NCBI GenBank assembly: GCA_964463915.1
Contig: CAYXEH010000027.1
Span: 1-33,638 of the forward strand
DNA from: PUPG01 sp964463915
Lineage (GTDB): Bacteria > Bacteroidota > Bacteroidia > Bacteroidales > UBA7960
Direction: 5' to 3'
Length of the DNA: 33,638 bases
The notes under the pieces are model-generated. The model had not been told where the DNA came from. It was given only the letters and a program-made list of their open reading frames with translations, and did no database searches. Shown here piece after piece: positions 9,265 through 14,995 of the stretch. The number at the start of each line of letters is the position of its first letter. Positions within the stretch are counted from its first letter, which is position 1. The position numbers and the translations under genes are program-made.

Positions 9265-9321
9265 TTCACACAGACCCGGCAAAAAAATCTACCGGACAGG
9301 CCGAAGGTGAACCATTTTTCT

Positions 9322-9329
9322 TATTTTTG
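9322..9329 (+). promoter_or_regulatory. Bacteroidetes -7 box (TATTTTTG) upstream of pckA
   Basis: TATTTTTG matches TAnnTTTG perfectly. It lies 60 bases before the pckA ATG at 9390 and immediately before a 9-bp hairpin with a T-tract. If it is a real promoter, the hairpin sits at the very 5' end of the pckA transcript. Confidence 0.5.
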
Positions 9330-9356
9330 AAACATCCCCGCCGGGATGTTTTTTTT
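9330..9356 (+). terminator. Terminator-like hairpin between yggS and pckA
   Basis: AAACATCCC (9330-9338), loop CGCC, and GGGATGTTT (9343-9351) form a perfect 9-bp stem followed by T residues through 9356. This is the form of an intrinsic terminator. It could end yggS transcription, or act as an attenuator in the pckA leader given the promoter box directly upstream. Confidence 0.75.
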
Positions 9357-9389
9357 AACCACAACCTGATTCCAAAAACCAAACAACGA

Positions 9390-11678
9390 ATGAAAGAAGC
9401 TGAATCGACCCAGGGCACAAGAATCAAAGCCCCCGATCTTGCGCAGTACGGCATCCATGATGTACAACAGGTTTTCTACAACCTTTCTTATGACGAGCTC
9501 TTTGAACATGAAACCGATCCTTCCCTGGAGGGGTATGAGAAAGGATTTGTCACCGACACAGGGGCCGTGGCGGTGGACACCGGTATTTTTACCGGACGTT
9601 CGCCCAAAGACAAGTACATTGTGAGAGAGGGCACCTCACAAGACAATATCTGGTGGGCTGACGGAAAGAATCGCTCCGACAACAAACCCATTTCTGAAGA
9701 AGTCTGGGACTCCCTCAAAGAAACTACCCTGAACCAGTTCCACGGGAAGAAACTGTATGTGATGGATGCGTTCTGCGGCGCCAATGAGAATACCAGGATC
9801 AAAATCCGTGTGATCACAGAGGTTGCCTGGATGGCTCACTTTGTTAAGAACATGTTCATTCGTCCATCAGAGGAAGACCTGGAGAACTTTGAACCTGATT
9901 TCGTGATGCTGAATGCATGCAAAACGGTCAATACAAAATGGGAGAAACAGGACCTGAACTCTGATGTATATGTAGCCTTCAACCTGAAAGAAAGAAAAGC
10001 CGTTGTAGGTGGGACCTGGTATGGGGGAGAAATCAAGAAAGGCTTCTTTTCAATGATGAATTATTACCTTCCCCTCAGGGGTATGGCCGCCATGCACTGC
10101 TCCGCCAACATGGGAAAAAATGGGGACACCGCCATTTTTTTCGGGCTTTCCGGCACCGGTAAAACAACACTTTCAGCCGATCCGGACAGGTACCTGATCG
10201 GTGATGATGAACATGGTTGGGACCATGAAGGGATCTTCAATTTCGAAGGCGGTTGTTACGCAAAATGCATCAACCTGAGCAAGGAAAAGGAACCGGACAT
10301 TTACAATGCCATACGACGTAACGCCCTGCTGGAAAATGTGGTTTATGACGAAAAAACCGGAGAGATTGACTTTTCGGACACCAGTAAAACAGAAAACACC
10401 AGGGTGTCCTATCCGCTATATCACATCAAGAATATTGTCAAACCTGTTTCCAAAGGAGCACATCCGAAGAAAGTGATCTTTCTTACCGCAGATGCCTTTG
10501 GAATATTGCCGCCGGTAGCACGTCTGAACCGCGATCAGGCTATGTATTACTTCCTCAGCGGCTATACGGCCAAACTGGCGGGTACCGAACGGGGTGTCAA
10601 GGAACCCCTGCCAACCTTTTCTTCGGCCTTCGGCGCCGCTTTCCTTCTGCTGCACCCGACCGTTTATGCTCAGGAACTGGCAAAAAAGATGAAAGAACAT
10701 GGTGCCACTGCGTACCTGGTTAATACAGGTTGGATCGGAGGCCCCTATGGGGTCGGGCAACGCATTGATATTGACAGCACCAGGAATATCATCCGGTCGA
10801 TCCTTGACGGCTCACTGGACCGGGCAGAAGTAGAAGAGCTCGCACCATTCGGCCTGATGATCCCCAAAGAAGTCAGGGGAGTCGACAGCAGCATTCTGAA
10901 TCCCAGGAATACGTGGAAGTATGAAACAGCCTACATGAAACGTGCCGATGAACTCGCTGAAAAATTCATTGAGAATTTCAACAACTTCACGGACACCGAG
11001 GAAGGACAAAGACTTGTGGCGGCAGGGCCGCAGAACAAGTTCATGAAGCAGTATTACCGTTACTACGAAAAGAAAATTGACCGCCTGGAGAAAAAACATG
11101 CAGCGGAAATACACCGCCTCAAAGACCAGATCTATATCCTTCAGAATTCGTTTAATGAATATATTTCCTTTAACTCCATCAATACTGACTACAAAAAAAG
11201 GAAGCTGAAGAGACATGTGCCTGTGGTTTCTTTCTTTGATACCCGAAATCAGGATTTGCTGAATAACTGCAAGGAGAAGTTGATCCACCTGATGGATGCT
11301 GTGGGTTTTGAATTTTTCTCCAACGGGGGAAAACAAGAAGAATTGGACGAGCACATGACAAAATCCCGCGATGACCTGAGCCTTTATGAAGTATATGAAC
11401 GTATCGACGACATCGCTAAATGCATCAACGGCAAAAAATGCACCAATGAACAACTCGAGAAGGCGACCCGGGATTTACTGAACCTGGTCCGGGATATTCC
11501 CAGCTTCCTGTTCAAAGCAGGATCTTTGCTTGTGGTGAAACTTCCCGAAGAAGAGGGTGCACAACAAAATACGGTCAGGGCCGTTAAACTATCAGTATCA
11601 GGGCTCATTCATATTGACAAGAACCCGGGACTTCTTAAGCAACCTGTACAACTGATGCAGGAGATCAACCACTTCTAA
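9390..11678 (+). CDS. pckA: Phosphoenolpyruvate carboxykinase (ATP) with unusual C-terminal extension
   Basis: Interconverts oxaloacetate plus ATP with PEP, CO2 and ADP; in Bacteroidetes this serves gluconeogenesis or CO2 fixation toward succinate. The first ~547 residues (from ATG 9390) are a full ATP-type PckA: GIFTGRSPKDKY, the LRGMAAMHCSAN metal/substrate region, the kinase P-loop GLSGTGKTT at 252, the acidic LIGDDEHGWD loop, and the end LVAAGP where homologues of about 535-540 residues stop. Here the frame continues about 215 more residues. It gives a charged coiled coil (KKIDRLEKKHAAEIHRLKDQ), then a region with PVVSFFDTRN, AGSLLVVKL and KNPGLLKQP. Total length is 762. No frameshift is apparent at the junction. 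The longer reading from TTG 9327 is rejected because it begins in the promoter box. Confidence 0.93.
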   Translation: MKEAESTQGTRIKAPDLAQYGIHDVQQVFYNLSYDELFEHETDPSLEGYEKGFVTDTGAVAVDTGIFTGRSPKDKYIVREGTSQDNIWWADGKNRSDNKPISEEVWDSLKETTLNQFHGKKLYVMDAFCGANENTRIKIRVITEVAWMAHFVKNMFIRPSEEDLENFEPDFVMLNACKTVNTKWEKQDLNSDVYVAFNLKERKAVVGGTWYGGEIKKGFFSMMNYYLPLRGMAAMHCSANMGKNGDTAIFFGLSGTGKTTLSADPDRYLIGDDEHGWDHEGIFNFEGGCYAKCINLSKEKEPDIYNAIRRNALLENVVYDEKTGEIDFSDTSKTENTRVSYPLYHIKNIVKPVSKGAHPKKVIFLTADAFGILPPVARLNRDQAMYYFLSGYTAKLAGTERGVKEPLPTFSSAFGAAFLLLHPTVYAQELAKKMKEHGATAYLVNTGWIGGPYGVGQRIDIDSTRNIIRSILDGSLDRAEVEELAPFGLMIPKEVRGVDSSILNPRNTWKYETAYMKRADELAEKFIENFNNFTDTEEGQRLVAAGPQNKFMKQYYRYYEKKIDRLEKKHAAEIHRLKDQIYILQNSFNEYISFNSINTDYKKRKLKRHVPVVSFFDTRNQDLLNNCKEKLIHLMDAVGFEFFSNGGKQEELDEHMTKSRDDLSLYEVYERIDDIAKCINGKKCTNEQLEKATRDLLNLVRDIPSFLFKAGSLLVVKLPEEEGAQQNTVRAVKLSVSGLIHIDKNPGLLKQPVQLMQEINHF
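11031..11675 (+). other. Non-canonical C-terminal domain appended to PckA
   Basis: About 215 residues beyond the normal PckA end: a basic, charged helix with coiled-coil character, a segment opening RHVPVVSFFDTRN, helical stretches with two cysteines (CINGKKC), and a final block with AGSLLVVKL, VKLSVSGLIHI and KNPGLLKQP. The last block vaguely recalls a small domain with the pattern GSLL-x-x-K then NPxLL seen at C-termini of uncharacterised bacterial proteins; that is memory, not a search. An internal ATG at 11043 could mark the start of a formerly separate gene. Function unknown. Confidence 0.75.
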
Positions 11679-11691
11679 AGAACATCCAGAT

Positions 11692-11765
11692 ATAACCGGC
11701 AGTAATCCCGTTTGACCTTAACCTCTCTACTTGCACAAATCACACAAGCGGGAGCTGCCGGTTAT
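11692..11765. repeat. Long inverted repeat downstream of pckA
   Basis: ATAACCGGCAG (11692-11702) and CTGCCGGTTAT (11755-11765) are perfect 11-bp complements. A second inner pairing, CCCG (11707-11710) with CGGG (11749-11752), sits behind a small internal loop, leaving a 38-base apical loop. No T-tract follows, so it is not a standard intrinsic terminator. It may fold at the 3' end of pckA mRNA or be a small structured element. Confidence 0.65.
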
Positions 11766-11836
11766 CTTCAACCCCCCCTAATATGGCTTTCGGTCATAAA
11801 TTATTGTGGTTTACAAGAAATTTTTTTATAAAATTA

Positions 11837-11866
11837 TTGTAAAAGGTCAAAAGTTTCGTACATTTG
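11837..11866 (+). promoter_or_regulatory. Promoter of the cold-shock gene (-33 TTG, -7 TACATTTG)
   Basis: TACATTTG (11859-11866) fits TAnnTTTG, and TTG at 11837-11839 lies 19 bases upstream, the expected spacing for a Bacteroidetes -33/-7 pair. Transcription would start near 11872, leaving about a 30-base A/T-rich leader before ATG 11902. Confidence 0.7.
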
Positions 11867-11901
11867 ATATGTTCACCATTTTATTATTAAATCCGTTTGT
11901 T

Positions 11902-12096
11902 ATGGAAACCGGTACGATTAAATTTTTTAATGAGAAAAAGGGGTATGGGTTCATCGTTGATGACAAAACCGAGAAGGATGTTTTTGTACACCACTCCGGC
12001 TTGCTTGATCCTGTCAGCAACAATGACAGGGTAACATTTGAAATCTCTGAAGATGAGAGGGGGAAAAAAGCAATCAATGTAAAGAAAGGCGAATAA
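11902..12096 (+). CDS. Cold-shock protein, CspA family
   Basis: A 64-residue single-OB-fold RNA/DNA chaperone. It shows the two RNA-binding motifs in order, KKGYGFI (RNP1-like) and DVFVHHSGL (RNP2-like), after the typical MxxGTIKFFN opening. The start at ATG 11902 gives the family's usual length; an upstream in-frame reading from 11806 would cross the promoter and lacks homology. It is flanked by its own promoter and an intrinsic terminator, so it is probably monocistronic. The family destabilises mRNA secondary structure; nothing here says whether this copy is cold-induced. Confidence 0.95.
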   Translation: METGTIKFFNEKKGYGFIVDDKTEKDVFVHHSGLLDPVSNNDRVTFEISEDERGKKAINVKKGE

Positions 12097-12119
12097 CCTG
12101 CTTTTCCTTATGCTATTTA

Positions 12120-12150
12120 AGCTCCGTAAATGATACGGGGCTTTTTTTTT
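12120..12150 (+). terminator. Intrinsic terminator after the cold-shock gene
   Basis: AGCTCCGTA (12120-12128), loop AATGA, and TACGGGGCT (12134-12142) form a 9-bp stem with one G-T pair, followed by eight more T residues. It lies 23 bases past the csp stop. Confidence 0.88.
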
Positions 12151-12183
12151 GAAAAACCATTACTTTTACACAAAAAAGCACAC

Positions 12184-12765
12184 ATGGTCATTGTCGGTAT
12201 AACAGGCACACTGGGAGCCGGAAAAGGAACGGTCGTTGAGTACCTGGTCAGGGAAAAACAATTCGCCCATTTTTCAGTCCGTGAATTTTTGAGGGAGGAG
12301 CTGGAAAAACGACAAATGCCCGTAAACAGAGACACCCTTACAGCCATCGCCAATTCAATCCGGGCAAAACACGGTCCCTCACACATCGCTGAAGCACTGA
12401 TAAAAAAGGCAAAGAAACTGGGCCTCGATTGTGTGATCGAAAGCATCCGGACTCCGGGTGAGGTGGAAGCCCTGCGCAGAGAGGAAGCCTTTTTTTTGCT
12501 TGCGGTAGACGCAGACCCCCGAATCAGGTACAAACGAATCCGCCAAAGGAATTCAGAAACCGACCGCGTATCCTATACCACCTTTATCATGAATGAAGAA
12601 AGGGAAATGCACACCAACGATCCCAATAAACAAAATCTTGCAGCCTGCATTAACGCCGCCGATTATGTGATAAGAAATGACGGAAGCCTTGCGAACCTGC
12701 ACCGGAACACCGAGGCGTTTCTTAAGCATATCGGCACAGGACAAAAAAAACAACCAGGGAAATAA
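12184..12765 (+). CDS. P-loop nucleotide kinase-like protein (putative deoxynucleoside monophosphate kinase)
   Basis: A 193-residue P-loop protein. It has a Walker A GTLGAGKGT near the N-terminus, an SVREFLREEL segment, an IESIRTPGEVEAL substrate region, DADPRIRYKRIRQRN resembling the lid arginines of nucleoside-monophosphate and dephospho-CoA kinases, and a C-terminal ADYVIRNDGSL typical of that superfamily. The exact substrate is not visible. Its stop is 2 bases before the dCMP deaminase start, which suggests a role in pyrimidine deoxynucleotide supply. ATG 12184 was chosen since ATG 12130 lies inside the csp terminator. A near-match -7 box, TACTTTTA, sits at 12161-12168. A CoaE-like activity cannot be excluded. 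Confidence 0.75.
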   Translation: MVIVGITGTLGAGKGTVVEYLVREKQFAHFSVREFLREELEKRQMPVNRDTLTAIANSIRAKHGPSHIAEALIKKAKKLGLDCVIESIRTPGEVEALRREEAFFLLAVDADPRIRYKRIRQRNSETDRVSYTTFIMNEEREMHTNDPNKQNLAACINAADYVIRNDGSLANLHRNTEAFLKHIGTGQKKQPGK

Positions 12766-12767
12766 CT

Positions 12768-13259
12768 ATGACAACCAGTAATTATCAAAGACCTTCATGG
12801 GATGAATATTTCATGGAAATCGCCCATACGGTAAGTAAACGTGCGACTTGTGACAGAGGCCGGAGCGGATGCATCATTGCAAAAGGAAGACAAATTCTTG
12901 TCACCGGCTATGTGGGGTCTCCCACCGGGCTCCCCCATTGCGATGACGCGGGTCATCAAATGAAAAAACTGCAGCATGAGGATGGTCGCGTAACCATGCA
13001 TTGCATGCGGACGGTTCACGCCGAGCAAAATGCAATCTGCCAGGCGGCAAAACTGGGCATCAGCATTGAGGGTGCCACCCTGTATTGCAGGATGACTCCC
13101 TGCAGGGTTTGTGCCATGCTGATCATCAACTGCGGGATCCAAAGGGTGGTATGTGAAAAAAAATACCACGCCGGCAGTGAATCGGAACAATTGTTCGCTG
13201 AGGCCGGCGTGGCACTTGAGTATTTCGCAGATGAGATACTGCGGTATAAAGATCAGTGA
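12768..13259 (+). CDS. Deoxycytidylate (dCMP) deaminase, ComEB-like
   Basis: Zinc-dependent deaminase that converts dCMP to dUMP, feeding thymidylate synthesis. The 163-residue protein has the catalytic zinc motif TVHAEQN (H84, E86) and the second zinc motif PCRVC (C112, C115), followed by IINCGIQRVVCE. A G-rich segment (GYVGSPTGLPHCDDAGH) is as in ComEB/dCMP deaminases rather than tRNA or riboflavin deaminases. An early CDRGRSGCIIAKG segment also fits. Length is normal. It is coupled to the upstream kinase-like gene (2-base gap) and convergent with the asparaginase gene, 9 bases away; no clear terminator separates them. Confidence 0.93.
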   Translation: MTTSNYQRPSWDEYFMEIAHTVSKRATCDRGRSGCIIAKGRQILVTGYVGSPTGLPHCDDAGHQMKKLQHEDGRVTMHCMRTVHAEQNAICQAAKLGISIEGATLYCRMTPCRVCAMLIINCGIQRVVCEKKYHAGSESEQLFAEAGVALEYFADEILRYKDQ

Positions 13260-13268
13260 TCGGGATTA

Positions 13269-14267
13269 TTAATCGTCTCCGAAGATCTTTGTCACTCGCT
13301 CACCATTTGAGCGGGTATAACCGCGAAACATTCCCGATGTATTATAGGGCATACTCACATTTCCGTCTTTGTCAACGGCAATCAGGCCACCATTCACATC
13401 AAGTTCCCGGAGTGTTCCGTGTATGATACTGTGGGTGGCTTCTTCCAGTTCAACCCCTTTGTAACGCATCTGTGCAGACACATCATACGCCACGGCATAT
13501 TTAATAAAATACTCTCCGTGGCCGGTGGAAGAAACGGCACAACTGGAATTCTCCGCATAGGTTCCTGCCCCGATAATCGGGCTGTCTCCCACGCGATTGT
13601 ATCGTTTGGCCGTCATTCCGCCCGTGGAGGTAGCAGCGGCCAGGTTTCCATTTTTGTCAAGGGCTACCGCACCCACTGTGCCCATCATATCCGAAGAATC
13701 AATATGGCCGGTTTCCTCCATCTGACGAAGTCGGTCCTGCAGCTGATCGTAACGGTACTGATCAAAGAAATAGGAAGGCTCAACGATTTCTGCACCATGC
13801 TCCATGGCGAAGGCTTCTGCCCCGCGGCCGGTCAGCAACACATGAGGGGATAGATCCATTACCTTACGGGCCGTACTGATGGGGTTACGAATGTTGGTCA
13901 CGCCTGCAATGGCGCCGGCCTTCATCTGCTCACCACACATGATGGAAGCATCCAGCTCATTGCCGCCGTCATAGGTAAAAACAGCACCTTTCCCTGCATT
14001 AAACATGGGAGAATCTTCCATGATGCGCACTGCTGCCTCCACGGCATCAAGACTGGAACCACCCGCTTCAAGTATGGCCTCCCCGGCATCAAGGGCTTCA
14101 TGCATTTTGGCATAAAACGCCTCTTCCCGATCCTCCGGCACCCGTTCACGGTCCACATTTCCTGCCCCGCCATGGATTACCAGTGTATAATTCTCCTGGG
14201 CGTAAAGCCCGGAAATACTCACCAGGCAAGCGAACATCAAAAAAACAGTCAATTTCTTCATCATCAT
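13269..14267 (-). CDS. Secreted isoaspartyl peptidase / L-asparaginase (Ntn-hydrolase, plant type)
   Basis: Cleaves isoaspartyl dipeptides and/or asparagine. The precursor self-cleaves at the Thr of GTVGAVA (T197), which becomes the catalytic N-terminal nucleophile of the beta subunit. Other family marks are the LVIHGGAGN opening, a MEDSPMFNAGKGAVFT segment, and STGG and GAGTYA in the beta part. A clear signal peptide (MMMKKLTVFLMFACLVSISGLYA, cut near residue 23) sends it to the periplasm or outside. Three consecutive ATGs (14267, 14264, 14261) make the exact start uncertain by two residues. It lies 17 bases downstream of the Skp-like gene on the same strand, so is likely co-transcribed with it. 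Confidence 0.94.
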   Translation of the reverse strand: MMMKKLTVFLMFACLVSISGLYAQENYTLVIHGGAGNVDRERVPEDREEAFYAKMHEALDAGEAILEAGGSSLDAVEAAVRIMEDSPMFNAGKGAVFTYDGGNELDASIMCGEQMKAGAIAGVTNIRNPISTARKVMDLSPHVLLTGRGAEAFAMEHGAEIVEPSYFFDQYRYDQLQDRLRQMEETGHIDSSDMMGTVGAVALDKNGNLAAATSTGGMTAKRYNRVGDSPIIGAGTYAENSSCAVSSTGHGEYFIKYAVAYDVSAQMRYKGVELEEATHSIIHGTLRELDVNGGLIAVDKDGNVSMPYNTSGMFRGYTRSNGERVTKIFGDD

Positions 14268-14284
14268 TGTTTTGATTGGAATTC

Positions 14285-14953
14285 TTATTGGGTTTGTGCA
14301 TATTCGTCATTCAGCTGCTGGAGAACATCTGCTGTCACATCATAGGCCTGATCAGCAAACAGAATTCCACCCCCACGGGAATACCCGAGGATAAAATCAT
14401 ACTCCTTATCCTGGTTATAACGCTCCAGAAAGTCACTGATCTTTTCCAGCAATTCCTCATTCAGCTCCATTTCTTTTCTGGCAAGGCGATCCATATAGGT
14501 TTCATTAAGTTGCATCAGATCCTGCTGCCGCTGCATCAATTCCTGCTCCATCATCTGGGCTTCCTCCATATCTACAGTACCAGCCTGAACTTGTTGTTGA
14601 AAGCGCTCCACGTCATTCTGAAAAGTACGCTGCCGCCTTTCCAGGTCGGCCTCCAACTCTCTTTGCTCGTTTTCAAAATCCTCCCGCATCTGAATGGCCA
14701 TGTCATATTGCTCCATCAGGATCTCATTATTTACATAAGCAATGGCATGCGTGGCTTCATCAATTTTTCTTTCAACCTCAGGAATTTCCTCTGCATCCCG
14801 TTCTCCCGCGACAGGGTTCCCCATAAAATAGAGTCCGTAAAGGACAACCAGACCCAGAAAAAGGACCACATTAATAATCATTCCCCTGTTCATTCCCCCG
14901 CATGCAAAACCCCTGTCAGGTGTACCCTGTTCCATTTTCTCTTTCTTTTCCAT
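14285..14953 (-). CDS. Skp/OmpH-like periplasmic chaperone with N-terminal membrane anchor
   Basis: A 222-residue protein of the OmpH/Skp type: after the membrane segment it has AIAYVNNEILMEQYDMA, followed by a long charged coiled coil rich in Gln/Glu/Arg (about residues 75-170), then a KEYDFILGYSRGGGILFADQAYDVTADVLQQLN-like C-terminal core (positions about 180-217). Skp grips unfolded outer-membrane proteins in the periplasm with a jellyfish-like trimer. This copy starts with about 24 mostly polar residues containing one Cys and a single hydrophobic stretch (about 25-44) without an obvious signal-peptidase site, so it is probably anchored in the inner membrane. It follows recQ by 42 bases. 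The function is inferred from fold features. Confidence 0.8.
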   Translation of the reverse strand: MEKKEKMEQGTPDRGFACGGMNRGMIINVVLFLGLVVLYGLYFMGNPVAGERDAEEIPEVERKIDEATHAIAYVNNEILMEQYDMAIQMREDFENEQRELEADLERRQRTFQNDVERFQQQVQAGTVDMEEAQMMEQELMQRQQDLMQLNETYMDRLARKEMELNEELLEKISDFLERYNQDKEYDFILGYSRGGGILFADQAYDVTADVLQQLNDEYAQTQ

Positions 14954-14956
14954 GTG

Positions 14957-14982
14957 TGATTGTGATTGTTGATTGTGATTGT
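14957..14982. repeat. Exact 13-bp tandem duplication in the recQ-skp spacer
   Basis: TGATTGTGATTGT occurs twice head to tail (14957-14969 and 14970-14982), itself built of shorter GATTGT units. It lies 4 bases from the Skp-like ATG (minus strand), in its ribosome-loading region. It could be simple slippage or affect translation initiation. Confidence 0.8.
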
Positions 14983-14995
14983 ATAAATAACTCTC

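Noticed and set aside
10812..11453. 213-residue open frame antisense to pckA
   Set aside because: It lies wholly opposite the PckA core end and extension, is Phe/Val-rich, and has no recognisable motif or promoter. It is a shadow of codon bias.
11806..11901. N-terminal extension of the cold-shock protein
   Set aside because: It would cross the promoter, and the family starts at the MxxGTIKFF motif of ATG 11902.
12130..12183. Longer start for the kinase-like gene at ATG 12130
   Set aside because: The extra codons lie inside the csp terminator hairpin and T-tract, and the P-loop protein begins naturally at ATG 12184.
14276..14959. 227-residue open frame on the plus strand opposite the Skp-like gene
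   Set aside because: It mirrors a coiled-coil gene almost end to end and encodes a Leu/His-rich low-complexity product with no signal or domain. The minus-strand gene has a clear family and domain order.
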